Positions 35,836-44,026 of a DNA stretch of 64,000 bases are shown piece after piece. The notes under the pieces were generated by a model. It was not told the DNA's origin. It saw only the letters and a program-made list of their open reading frames with translations, and did not search any database. The stretch lies in the NCBI RefSeq assembly GCF_014642175.1, contig NZ_BMIL01000004.1:248001-312000 (forward strand). The letters are read 5' to 3'. This DNA is from Pedobacter quisquiliarum. GTDB taxonomy: Bacteria; Bacteroidota; Bacteroidia; Sphingobacteriales; Sphingobacteriaceae. A program made the translations under genes and the position numbers. Numbering within the stretch: the first letter of the stretch is position 1; the number at the start of each line of letters is the position of its first letter.

Positions 35836-37977
35836 TTAGTTAGACAAATCGTCGTTATTGATGCTGCGTTTACTCTTTTTAATACCCTCTTTCAACCTCC
35901 CAAAACGGTAGTTTAAGCTCACATTAAAATTCCTGAAATAATCTTGTGTAGATGCTGTTTGCAGGAAATTAGAACCAATGGTTTCCACAAAATTCGTTCT
36001 GTATTTGGTGAAGGCGTTATTTACGCTTGCTGAAAGGGATAATTTGGAGTTCAGCATGTCTCTGCTCACTCCAAAGGATGAAGCTACATATCCGTTTGAT
36101 GTGCCTTGCAGATTTACCATGTTGCGGCTCCTGACGTCCAGTCCTGCTGTAAGCCGCCAGCCCGCAACCAGGTTGTAACCTGTGCTGAAAGAGATGTTAT
36201 AGAAGAACCAGTTGTTTTTTATGGGAACCCCGTCATTCAAAGCTTCAAGTAACATATACGTACCGTGTAAGTTTACACTGGTATTCCATACTTTGTTTAT
36301 TGCATATCGTAGATTTAGGTCGGCATCAACGGCCTGGGCCTTGCCGGTATTTTCGTACGTCGTTCGCGTAATATGTGTTTCGGTGTTCAACGCACTCGCT
36401 TGTACGAAAAGGCTTTTCACCCAGGAATAGTTAAGACCCATATTTACCGATAGCCTGGAATTCATACCATAACCAACCATGATATTGTTTATCAAAGCAG
36501 GCTTTAAGTCAGGGTTGCCGGTTATCTCAAAAGCGGGATTAGAACGATCTACAAATGGATTTATCTTGTTGATCCCGGGCCGCTTTATTCTTTGCGCAAC
36601 ACCTATATTGACGTTGCCAGTTTTACCGATCTTCCGTCCGGCAGCAAGGTTAGGTATTAAATTCAGGTAACGTTGCCTAACCTGGTCAGTCTTAAAATTA
36701 TAGCTTGCATCAACTGCTGTAGCTTCCAGCCGCATGCCCATTTTAAAGGCCCAGCCCATAAATTTAAGCTGATAACTGTTGTACAGCGCCCAAACCTGCT
36801 GATCATTGAAATAATTGCTAAAGTTATTGCTGACAGCCCCGTCGGATGCAAGTGAGCTGAAGTCGCTTTCATTGTTTCTGTTGATCCACTTAACTCCAGC
36901 TTCCATAGACACTCGCTTTAACTGCTGCACATAGTCGGCTTGTAGCGTGTGCTCATTCAGATAGCCATCATTTTCCTGTAAGTAGTCCGGCGTTTCAAAC
37001 GCCAACCGTTCTGAGAACCGAACATTATTGTTTAGTTCGTTGCCGTATTTCAGATATCGGTAAGAGAAGGTGAGCAACCTGTCTTTGCTCCTGCGAAAAC
37101 CAATCTGGTAATTCATGCTGGCATCCCATCCTTTGCTGATGGTCTTGTTTGTATTGGCGGTTCTGTAGCGTTGTGCTAAGGTGTTGTCCTCGACTAAGGT
37201 AGACAGCTGATGTCTGTATTCATTCGTATGACTTCCATTAACATTCAGCTGCGCGGATAGCAGATGAAGTGTGTCAATTTCAAAGCTGAGTTCTGCGCCC
37301 AGGTAGCCCCCTGGATTACGGGTCTCCAGGTTATTGTCTTGCATCAACGAGGTGCTGCCATTCAGGCCCGAGATCCTTTTCGTATGGCTATATGTAGTGG
37401 GGCGATTGAACTGACTTGCACCGGCATACACAGAGAGTCCAATCCGGTCCTGCTTATAGTTGAAAGAAGAACCAAGGGTATGTCCTCCAACAGGCAATCG
37501 CTCACTTAAATTTACTTTTCCATTGTAGCCTTGGAAACCCGCTTTGACGGTGACGATATTGATGATGCCAGCCAATCCCTCTGCATCATACTTGGATGAA
37601 GGGTTGGTAATCACTTCAATCTTTTGGATTGTTGAGGCCGGCATGCTACGCAGTATCTCCTTCAGATTTCTGTCCATCATACTGGATGGCTTTCCATTGA
37701 TGAATACCCGGAAATCTGATTGTCCACGGAAGAGCAGATTTTCATTCATGTCTACTGATAAGAAAGGGATTTTGCGCATGATCTCAATGAGGTTGCTGCT
37801 TTTGTGATCAGGGTCGGCTTGAAGATCATAGACAATACGATCTGCCTCCTGCTTAATGACAGGCTTAGATCCAGTGATCACCACAGTATTTAAGTCTTTC
37901 GGCTCCTGTGCATGAGCAGCCAAATGGGTCAGGTGTAAGACAAGTAACAGGTAAATTGGAAGGTATAGTACTTTCAT
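35836..37977 (-). CDS. outer-membrane TonB-dependent receptor-like protein
   Basis: 713-aa outer-membrane protein. Signal peptide up to AAHAQ, then directly the plug (~35-135; VVITGSKPVIKQEADRIVYD, MRKIPFLSVDMNENLLFRG, FINGKPSSMMDR, KIEVITNPSSKYDAEGLAG, INIVTVK) and an outer-membrane beta-barrel of the OMP_b-brl_3 type. There is no carboxypeptidase-like N-terminal domain, which most relatives have. The start at 37977 gives the signal peptide; the longer frame is less plausible. It is divergent from the LytS/LytTR pair, which may regulate it. Substrate unknown. Confidence 0.88.
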   Translation of the reverse strand: MKVLYLPIYLLLVLHLTHLAAHAQEPKDLNTVVITGSKPVIKQEADRIVYDLQADPDHKSSNLIEIMRKIPFLSVDMNENLLFRGQSDFRVFINGKPSSMMDRNLKEILRSMPASTIQKIEVITNPSSKYDAEGLAGIINIVTVKAGFQGYNGKVNLSERLPVGGHTLGSSFNYKQDRIGLSVYAGASQFNRPTTYSHTKRISGLNGSTSLMQDNNLETRNPGGYLGAELSFEIDTLHLLSAQLNVNGSHTNEYRHQLSTLVEDNTLAQRYRTANTNKTISKGWDASMNYQIGFRRSKDRLLTFSYRYLKYGNELNNNVRFSERLAFETPDYLQENDGYLNEHTLQADYVQQLKRVSMEAGVKWINRNNESDFSSLASDGAVSNNFSNYFNDQQVWALYNSYQLKFMGWAFKMGMRLEATAVDASYNFKTDQVRQRYLNLIPNLAAGRKIGKTGNVNIGVAQRIKRPGINKINPFVDRSNPAFEITGNPDLKPALINNIMVGYGMNSRLSVNMGLNYSWVKSLFVQASALNTETHITRTTYENTGKAQAVDADLNLRYAINKVWNTSVNLHGTYMLLEALNDGVPIKNNWFFYNISFSTGYNLVAGWRLTAGLDVRSRNMVNLQGTSNGYVASSFGVSRDMLNSKLSLSASVNNAFTKYRTNFVETIGSNFLQTASTQDYFRNFNVSLNYRFGRLKEGIKKSKRSINNDDLSN

Positions 37978-38189
37978 ATTTCTGAATTGATTTTCAGTAA
38001 AAGTGTGAGGAACCTGCATTGACCAGAAGAAAAACGGACGGACAGCACGAAATCAAGGACGAAAATGCGGCTGAAGGTTGCCGGCCTTTTATCATGGCTG
38101 CACGTCAATTCATCATAACTTTGATTATGTTCGTCCACATCTCATGGAATTAACTGCGGACTTGCAGATATTGCAGCCAAATCTTAAGC

Positions 38190-39194
38190 ATGGAATTTAG
38201 TCGAAAACAACACGTGGCCTTCTGTCTGCTCTCCACATTTCCGGTTTTCTGGATGGCGTTGTCGTACATAGAAATGGTAACAACCGGAGGTACCGGAGAA
38301 CTTGCCAGCATCTCCACCATTTGTTTCTTCTGTTGCCTTTACCTCGGCCGGTACATTGCGCAGGTGTGGAGTACGCGTGCAGGCCAAATCGACAATAGCA
38401 AATTGCTGGCATTAGGGGGGCTAATCTTATTCCTGCTGATCTGGATGTTTGTACATGCCGATTATCCTTTACTCTCCATGCCGGCCTTAAATCTGCTGTT
38501 ATATTGGTTGCCTTTTGTTGTTATGGTGGTTGCATTAGGCACCTTCATCAAACTCATGCGCATCGGTCAGCAACAGTTAGGTCATGCTAAAGCGGATCAG
38601 GCACAAACCCAAAGCGAACTCCGGTTATTACAATCTCAACTGAGTCCGCATTTCCTATTCAACACACTGAATAACCTTTATGGGTTATCCATTACTAGAC
38701 ACCAGGAAATGCCCGGCTTGTTGTTGAAACTGTCCGAACTGCTACGGTATTCAGTTTATGAAGCTAAAGAGCAGTTTGTTCCTTTACAGGACGAGATCGC
38801 TTACCTAAATAACTATCTCACCTTTGAAAAGATCCGCATTGGGGAAAGACTTCATCTTACAGTGGACTTTCCGACAAGTGTAGAAAACATTCTTATCGCC
38901 CCAATGCTCTTGATTGTATTTGTTGAAAACGCATTTAAACATGCTAAAAACACAACAGACCATCGCATCTACATTGATATGCGACTGAAAGTATGGTCCA
39001 ACTTCATCCAGTTTGAAATCAGAAATTCACACCAGATACAAGAGCAAGGCGCCTTTAATAAATTTAGCGGTGTCGGACTTGAGAATGTGAAGAAACGCCT
39101 GGATTTGCTTTACGGCAATCAATATGATTTTAGCATTAATGATAGTGCCGGGTTTTATACCGTAATGTTGCAACTGAATAAAAAAATAAAATGA
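38190..39194 (+). CDS. LytS-type sensor histidine kinase
   Basis: 334-aa inner-membrane kinase. Four predicted helices in the first ~130 residues, a short coiled segment, then a His_kinase domain (~145-250; phospho-acceptor His154 in QLSPHFLFNTLNNLYG) and an HATPase region (VENAFKHAKN, FSGVGLENVKKRL). Its stop overlaps the start of the LytTR regulator (39191-39194), so both are translated together as a two-component system. No extracytoplasmic sensor domain is obvious. Signal unknown. Confidence 0.9.
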   Translation: MEFSRKQHVAFCLLSTFPVFWMALSYIEMVTTGGTGELASISTICFFCCLYLGRYIAQVWSTRAGQIDNSKLLALGGLILFLLIWMFVHADYPLLSMPALNLLLYWLPFVVMVVALGTFIKLMRIGQQQLGHAKADQAQTQSELRLLQSQLSPHFLFNTLNNLYGLSITRHQEMPGLLLKLSELLRYSVYEAKEQFVPLQDEIAYLNNYLTFEKIRIGERLHLTVDFPTSVENILIAPMLLIVFVENAFKHAKNTTDHRIYIDMRLKVWSNFIQFEIRNSHQIQEQGAFNKFSGVGLENVKKRLDLLYGNQYDFSINDSAGFYTVMLQLNKKIK

Positions 39195-39901
39195 ATCAAT
39201 GGAACTGCCTGATTGTGGATGATGAGCCGATAGCGTTAGAGATCGTAGAAAACTATTGTAAGCAACTATCAAACTTGAATGTCGTAGGGCTCTGTAAAAA
39301 TGCTTTGGAGGCGAGGGAGGCTTTGCAACTTCACCATGTGGATATACTGTTTATAGACATCAACATGCCGGTATTAAGTGGGCTGGCTTTCATTAAAACG
39401 CTGAAGAAAATGCCTCAGGTAATTTTCACAACGGCTTATAAGGAATATGCTGTTGATGCCTTTGATTTGGCGGCTTGTGACTACCTCCTGAAACCATTTT
39501 CATTGGAAAGGTTCATAGTTGCAGTAGATAAAGCTGTTGAAAAGCTTCTGCCCACTCAGGCTTTAGCGTCCACGACCAGGGAAGATAAAAATGAAGATTT
39601 TACTTTTTTGAAGGCTGAAGGCAAACTTTACAAAGTCTTTTTCAATGAGGTTCTATATGTCGAGGCGAGTGGTAACTACACCAGGATCGTTACTGCGCAA
39701 CAAACCTTTTTACCGGCAATTACGCTCTCCGCAACCGCAGAGATGCTGCCCAATCACCTTTTCTTACAGGCGCATCGATCTTTCCTGATTAACAAATCCA
39801 AGATTACGCACCTGGAAGGCAATCGTGTTTTTATTGGCGCTATTGAACTTCCAATCGGCAGCAACTACAAGGAACGGTTTCTAGAAGATCTCGGCTTATA
39901 G
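39191..39901 (+). CDS. LytTR-family response regulator
   Basis: 236-aa response regulator: receiver domain ~1-120 with Asp10, Asp11 and phospho-acceptor Asp56 (ILFIDINMPVLSG), Thr in FTTAYKEYAVDAF and Lys in DYLLKPFSLE; LytTR DNA-binding domain ~135-235 (FLKAEGKLYKVFFNEVLYVE, FLQAHRSFLINKSKI). Its start overlaps the kinase gene's stop (4 bp). The divergent outer-membrane receptor is the natural target, as inference. Confidence 0.92.
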   Translation: MNQWNCLIVDDEPIALEIVENYCKQLSNLNVVGLCKNALEAREALQLHHVDILFIDINMPVLSGLAFIKTLKKMPQVIFTTAYKEYAVDAFDLAACDYLLKPFSLERFIVAVDKAVEKLLPTQALASTTREDKNEDFTFLKAEGKLYKVFFNEVLYVEASGNYTRIVTAQQTFLPAITLSATAEMLPNHLFLQAHRSFLINKSKITHLEGNRVFIGAIELPIGSNYKERFLEDLGL

Positions 39902-40001
39902 CGCATGTGGCGTTCCGGTAACCAGAGCTGTCCGTAACGACATTGTTTCTGCGAAATTGAAATTATTTCTCCGCCGAATCGATTAGAAACTTACTTTAGA
40001 T

Positions 40002-40009
40002 TATATTAG
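40002..40009 (+). promoter_or_regulatory. possible -7 box of the GH2 gene
   Basis: TATATTAG matches TAnnTTTG at 7 of 8 positions, immediately before the LacI-type operator at 40009, so a repressor there would block transcription. Confidence 0.35.
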
Positions 40010-40024
40010 GTTAAACGTTTTACC
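40009..40024 (+). promoter_or_regulatory. LacI-type operator upstream of GH2
   Basis: GGTTAAACGTTTTACC, a 16-bp near-palindrome with the AAACGTTT core typical of LacI-family operators, 47 bp before the start codon. The same sequence, inverted, with one difference, lies upstream of the DUF4965-type gene at 58805-58820. Confidence 0.6.
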
Positions 40025-40070
40025 AATGCGTTTAAACAACCAAATATATCTTACATTAAAAACAATCTGA

Positions 40071-41915
40071 ATGAAAAGAGGAATCTCACTTCTACTGCTG
40101 GTTTTAGGACAATTTGCAGTACAGGCTCAGGAAAAACCCTGGAGCCTTGTCCGGGAAAGAATCGTAACACCGTGGGCAGAACAGGTAGATGTAAACGCAC
40201 CCTTGCCGGAGTATCCGCGACCACAGTTGGTTCGAAACAACAACTGGAAAAATCTAAACGGCTTATGGAACTATGCCATCGTTCCGAAGGGACAGAAAGC
40301 TGCCCCAAAATACGAAGGCAAAATTCTGGTGCCTTTCGCTGTCGAGTCTGCATTGTCAGGCGTCGGCCGAAGGGTAGGGAAGGACAGCGTCCTGCTGTAC
40401 CAGCATAACATCTCCGTGCCTTCTAGCATGCGCGGGAAGAAGGTGTTGCTGCACTTCGGTGCGGTGGACTGGCAAACGGAAGTTTTCGTAAACGGTAAAA
40501 GCGCCGGAAAACATGAAGGTGGATTTGATCCATTCAGTTTCGACATCACCAAGCTACTTAGCAAAAGTGCCAAACAGGAGATTAGAGTGCGTGTCTGGGA
40601 TCCAACGGACGACGGCCCTCAGCCAAGAGGTAAACAGATCAATAAGCCCGACGGCATCTGGTACACCCCGGTAACCGGTATCTGGCAAACCGTATGGCTG
40701 GAAGCCGTACCGGAAACTTATATCGAAAGCACCAAACATACTCCAGACATTGATGCCAAAACCATCACCGTAAGTGCCACCGTCGCCGCTGCAAAAGCCG
40801 GCGATCAGATCCGAGTACAAGCGCTGTCGAAAGGAAAGGTCGTTGCCGAAAAGGTCGTGGATGCAAATGCAGCTGCGGTGCTGAATATTGCGGATCAACG
40901 ACTTTGGTCGCCTTCCGATCCATTCCTGTACGACCTAAAGGTTTCACTGGTTCGTGGTTCAAAGCCGATGGATCAGGTGGATAGCTATTTCGCCATGCGT
41001 AAAATATCCATGGCTCCCGACGCAAATGGCATCCAGCGGATGTTGCTGAACAACAAGTTCGTATTTCAGTATGGTCCATTGGATCAGGGCTGGTGGCCGG
41101 ATGGGTTGTACACCCCACCAACAGAAGCGGCAATGGTGTTTGATGTGGATCGCCTGAAAGACATGGGTTTTAACATGATCCGTAAACACATCAAGGTAGA
41201 ACCTGCACGTTATTACTATTACTGTGATAAAAATGGGATGCTGCTATGGCAGGATATGCCAAGCGGCGATCTTGGAAATGGCTGGGAGAATCACCCTGGG
41301 GTGATTGACCGCGCGACCGACCAGAAGCGGACGCCTGAATCGGAAGGTTATTACCGCAAGGAGTGGGATAAGATCATGACGAGCCTGTACAACTTTCCTT
41401 CCATCGTGGTGTGGGTGCCTTTCAACGAAGCATGGGGCCAGTTCAAAACCAAAGAGATTACCGATTGGACGATACAGAAAGATCCGACACGTCTGGTAAA
41501 CAGCGCCAGCGGCGGTAATTTCACGCAAGACGGGCATATGGTGGATCTGCATAACTATCCAAGACCTGCAATGCCGGATCCGGAATTGTTCGGTGCAAAG
41601 CGAGCGCTTGTTTTGGGTGAGTTTGGTGGATTGGGTCTGCCCCTTACCGGCCACCTGTGGCAGGAACGTGACAACTGGGGATACCAGAACTTCAAATCTG
41701 CCGACAGCTTGTTCACCCGCTACGCAACCTTTATGGACCGTATGGCCGAGCTCATCCCAATGGGACTTTCTGCCGCCGTGTACACCCAGACCACAGATGT
41801 GGAAGGGGAGGTGAATGGCTTTATTACCTACGACAGAAAAGTCATCAAAGTGGAGCCCAAGAAGTTGAAAAAAGAGACCGAAAAGCTTTACAATGTGAAG
41901 GTTGAACTAAAATAA
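40071..41915 (+). CDS. secreted glycoside hydrolase family 2 enzyme
   Basis: 614-aa exported glycosidase of GH2 (beta-galactosidase/beta-glucuronidase-like). Signal peptide MKRGISLLLLVLGQFAVQAQ, sugar-binding (jelly-roll) domain ~55-215, Ig-like domain ~215-315, TIM barrel ~320-600. Catalytic acid/base likely Glu453 in VPFNEAWGQ and nucleophile Glu517 in LGEFGGLG. It is shorter than LacZ and lacks its small-chain domain. It stands alone behind a LacI-type operator. The sugar it cleaves cannot be told. Confidence 0.9.
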   Translation: MKRGISLLLLVLGQFAVQAQEKPWSLVRERIVTPWAEQVDVNAPLPEYPRPQLVRNNNWKNLNGLWNYAIVPKGQKAAPKYEGKILVPFAVESALSGVGRRVGKDSVLLYQHNISVPSSMRGKKVLLHFGAVDWQTEVFVNGKSAGKHEGGFDPFSFDITKLLSKSAKQEIRVRVWDPTDDGPQPRGKQINKPDGIWYTPVTGIWQTVWLEAVPETYIESTKHTPDIDAKTITVSATVAAAKAGDQIRVQALSKGKVVAEKVVDANAAAVLNIADQRLWSPSDPFLYDLKVSLVRGSKPMDQVDSYFAMRKISMAPDANGIQRMLLNNKFVFQYGPLDQGWWPDGLYTPPTEAAMVFDVDRLKDMGFNMIRKHIKVEPARYYYYCDKNGMLLWQDMPSGDLGNGWENHPGVIDRATDQKRTPESEGYYRKEWDKIMTSLYNFPSIVVWVPFNEAWGQFKTKEITDWTIQKDPTRLVNSASGGNFTQDGHMVDLHNYPRPAMPDPELFGAKRALVLGEFGGLGLPLTGHLWQERDNWGYQNFKSADSLFTRYATFMDRMAELIPMGLSAAVYTQTTDVEGEVNGFITYDRKVIKVEPKKLKKETEKLYNVKVELK

Positions 41916-42022
41916 TGCTATAAAATCCAAAGAAAATTCAAATTCTTTCTTTCAAATCACTGCTGAATTAAAAGTTTGCGCAATCCTGCAAACTTCCCAG
42001 CGTTTCAGCGATTTAAGTTTAA

Positions 42023-42084
42023 TAAGCCTTCTGGTTTGTCCGTCCAACACTCTTGTTGACCAGGTAACCAGAAGGCTTAAATTT
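42023..42084 (+). terminator. terminator with long stem and branched loop
   Basis: Perfect 14-bp arms TAAGCCTTCTGGTT (42023-42036) and 42066-42079, with a 29-nt loop that can fold its own CAACA/TGTTG stem, followed by a T-rich stretch. It lies after the GH2 gene and probably terminates it. Confidence 0.65.
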
Positions 42085-42104
42085 TTATAAACGCTTCGTT
42101 TTCT

Positions 42105-42112
42105 TATATTTG
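42105..42112 (+). promoter_or_regulatory. -7 promoter box of the RlpA-like gene
   Basis: TATATTTG fits TAnnTTTG exactly, 22 nt before the start codon at 42135. No clear -33 element at normal spacing. Confidence 0.5.
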
Positions 42113-42134
42113 GCGGTTCACCAAAGAAAGAAAT

Positions 42135-42515
42135 ATGAGATATTGTTTGCTTTTACTGTGTATGATCTTCTTTCTCCAGGCCGGTGCAAGTAGTCCGCTG
42201 GAAGACAAAAATCCCAATATTAAAACCAAAACAGGACTCGCTACTTACTACGCTTCGAAGTTTGAAGGCCGTAGAACCTACAGTGGAAAGAAATACCGAG
42301 CACATAAGCTTACTGCTGCACATCGCAGCCTTCCAATGGGTACAATCGTTACCGTCACCAACCTTAAAAACGGCAAATCTGTAGACGTTGAAGTAAACGA
42401 CAGAGGGCCATTCACCAAGCGCTACATCATCGATGTTTCTGCGCAAGCCGCCAAAGAACTCGGTATCTATAGAAAAGGCGACGCAAAAGTCGAAATTACC
42501 TACGTAAAGAAGTAG
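42135..42515 (+). CDS. rlpA: RlpA-like exported DPBB protein
   Basis: 126-aa exported protein: signal MRYCLLLLCMIFFLQAGAS, then a double-psi beta-barrel (DPBB) domain covering residues ~30-126 with TGLATYYASKFEGRRTYSGK, LPMGTIVTVTNL and the catalytic-type motif NDRGPF...IIDVS. RlpA proteins are lytic transglycosylases acting on naked septal glycan. This one is only the DPBB unit without SPOR domain, so septal targeting is not shown. Directly followed by an 11-bp periodic array. Confidence 0.88.
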   Translation: MRYCLLLLCMIFFLQAGASSPLEDKNPNIKTKTGLATYYASKFEGRRTYSGKKYRAHKLTAAHRSLPMGTIVTVTNLKNGKSVDVEVNDRGPFTKRYIIDVSAQAAKELGIYRKGDAKVEITYVKK

Positions 42516-42522
42516 TACCTGC

Positions 42523-42622
42523 CGGGTACCAGACAGGTACCAGCTTCGGTATTGATACGGCCTCTATCCGGCTTCGATCCGGGGTCTATACGGGGTCCAC
42601 CCGGCTATAGCCGTAGTAACGG
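42523..42622. repeat. 11-bp phased degenerate array
   Basis: Starting just after the rlpA-like stop codon, units of mostly 11 bp: two GGTACCAG copies 11 bp apart (42525 and 42536), then five successive 11-bp units starting with CGG (42547, 42558, 42569, 42580, 42591), a 10-bp unit at 42602 and a decaying end. Unit consensus about CGGNNTCTATC. The period is close to one DNA helical turn and is not a multiple of three, so this is not coding. Confidence 0.7.
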
Positions 42623-42766
42623 CTTAATGACACCCTATTTACGGCGCTTCATCTGGCCAGCAATCTCCGTACAGCTGTGCGGCTGTGATTGAATCTTTCC
42701 TCAGCATATCGGGATCGAAATTAACAAATAAATATCCGTAATAAATGTGTCACGTTTGAGGGACAC

Positions 42767-42775
42767 TGTGGATAA
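42767..42775 (-). promoter_or_regulatory. DnaA box upstream of nrdB
   Basis: TGTGGATAA, reverse complement TTATCCACA, equals the strongest E. coli DnaA box; 248 bp before the nrdB start. It sits in a short CTGTG/CACAG repeat. Confidence 0.55.
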
Positions 42776-42785
42776 CAATTGCACA

Positions 42786-42797
42786 GTTGTTAACAAC
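42786..42797. promoter_or_regulatory. 12-bp palindrome GTTGTTAACAAC
   Basis: Perfect palindrome in the nrd upstream region, 11 bp after the DnaA box. Possible regulator site; no family assigned. Confidence 0.4.
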
Positions 42798-42840
42798 TAA
42801 AAGAATTTACAGGAGCGAAGCTTGAGCGTGGCTGTTTATC

Positions 42841-42861
42841 TTTGTTATCAGCGATAACAAA
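42841..42861. promoter_or_regulatory. GATAACAA dyad upstream of nrdB
   Basis: Perfect 9-bp arms TTTGTTATC and GATAACAAA around AGC. GATAACAA is also at 42771-42778, so the element occurs three times counting both strands. A regulator dimer site is likely; its identity is unknown. Confidence 0.5.
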
Positions 42862-43022
42862 ATTGGAGCTGATCGAGTTCTTAAAGCAAACATCTGAGTG
42901 CGAGTTATTTATGTTTGGCCGATAAAAATGTGCCCGGCACTGGTGTGCCTCAGGCCCAAATTCAACCGCGGCGCATGAGCAGTTAAAAACGAATTATTAT
43001 TTCACATAAAATATTTGAACAT

Positions 43023-43997
43023 ATGCAGCAAGAAGAAGTATTACTGAAGGAAAATAAAGACCGCTTTGTTCTATTGCCAATTAAGTATCCAGAAATCTGG
43101 GAGATGTACAAAAAGACGGAAGCAAGCTTCTGGACGGCCGAAGAAATTGACCTTTCTGATGATCAAAAACATTGGGACGGCCTTAATGATGGCGAAAGAC
43201 ATTTTATCTCTCACGTTTTGGCTTTCTTCGCAGCGAGTGACGGTATTGTTAACGAAAACCTTGCAGTAAATTTCATGCGTGAGGTGCAGCTGCCTGAGGC
43301 ACGTTGCTTCTACGGTTTCCAGATCATGATGGAAAATATCCATTCTGAAACGTATGCTTTGTTAATTGATACTTACATCAAGGATCCGGTTGAAAAAGAC
43401 CGTTTGTTTAACGCCATTGAAACTGTCCCTTGTGTGAAGCGCAAGGCAGAATGGGCTTTACGCTGGATTGATGGTGGTAATTTCGCGGAACGCCTGGTAG
43501 CATTTGCCGCAGTGGAAGGTATCTTCTTCAGCGGAAGTTTCTGCTCCATTTTCTGGTTGAAAAAACGTGGCTTGATGCCAGGTTTAACCTTCAGTAATGA
43601 GCTGATTTCCAGAGATGAGGGTATGCACTGTGAATTTGCCTGCTTGTTATACCGCATGCTGGAGAACAAACTGAGCGAAGAAGCTGTACAAGGCATCATC
43701 CGCGATGCAGTTGAGATCGAGAAAGAGTTTGTTACCGATGCCTTACCAGTTGCTTTGATCGGCATGAATGCCAAACTGATGTCGCAATACATCGAGTTTG
43801 TGGCCGACAGGTGGTTGGTGGAACTTGGTTACTCCAAAATATACAACACGACCAATCCATTCGATTTCATGGAGATGATCTCGCTTCAAGGTAAGACCAA
43901 CTTCTTCGAGAAACGTGTGGGTGATTACCAGAAGAGTGGTGTGTTGACTTCTACAGAAGATAAAGCTTCAGCGTTTTCACTTGATGATGATTTCTAA
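43023..43997 (+). CDS. nrdB: ribonucleotide reductase small subunit (class Ia)
   Basis: 324-aa R2 (beta) subunit that carries the di-iron/tyrosyl radical for making deoxynucleotides. Metal and radical region: [36 protein letters not shown] and the second site [20 protein letters not shown]. Its C-terminus ([10 protein letters not shown]) is the acidic, aromatic tail that docks to R1. First gene of the nrdB-nrdA pair, 29 bp before nrdA. Length fits class I R2 proteins. The tyrosyl radical is family knowledge. Confidence 0.96.
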   Translation: MQQEEVLLKENKDRFVLLPIKYPEIWEMYKKTEASFWTAEEIDLSDDQKHWDGLNDGERHFISHVLAFFAASDGIVNENLAVNFMREVQLPEARCFYGFQIMMENIHSETYALLIDTYIKDPVEKDRLFNAIETVPCVKRKAEWALRWIDGGNFAERLVAFAAVEGIFFSGSFCSIFWLKKRGLMPGLTFSNELISRDEGMHCEFACLLYRMLENKLSEEAVQGIIRDAVEIEKEFVTDALPVALIGMNAKLMSQYIEFVADRWLVELGYSKIYNTTNPFDFMEMISLQGKTNFFEKRVGDYQKSGVLTSTEDKASAFSLDDDF

Positions 43998-44026
43998 ATC
44001 AGCATCGCTTAAAAAATTTTTATAAT

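Larger units (their letters stand above)
42516..43022. other. 507-bp non-coding region between rlpA-like and nrdB genes
   Basis: No gene found. From 42523 to 42622 an 11-bp periodic array; further on an AT-rich stretch with a DnaA box (42767-42775), a 12-bp palindrome (42786-42797) and a GATAACAA dyad (42841-42861), then the nrdB leader. See the separate entries. Confidence 0.7.

Noticed and set aside
42767..42786. Resemblance of TGTGGATAACAATT to the E. coli lac operator
   Set aside because: It shares GGATAACAATT only, and lies upstream of ribonucleotide reductase genes with no sugar genes; the DnaA box and GATAACAA dyad explain it better.
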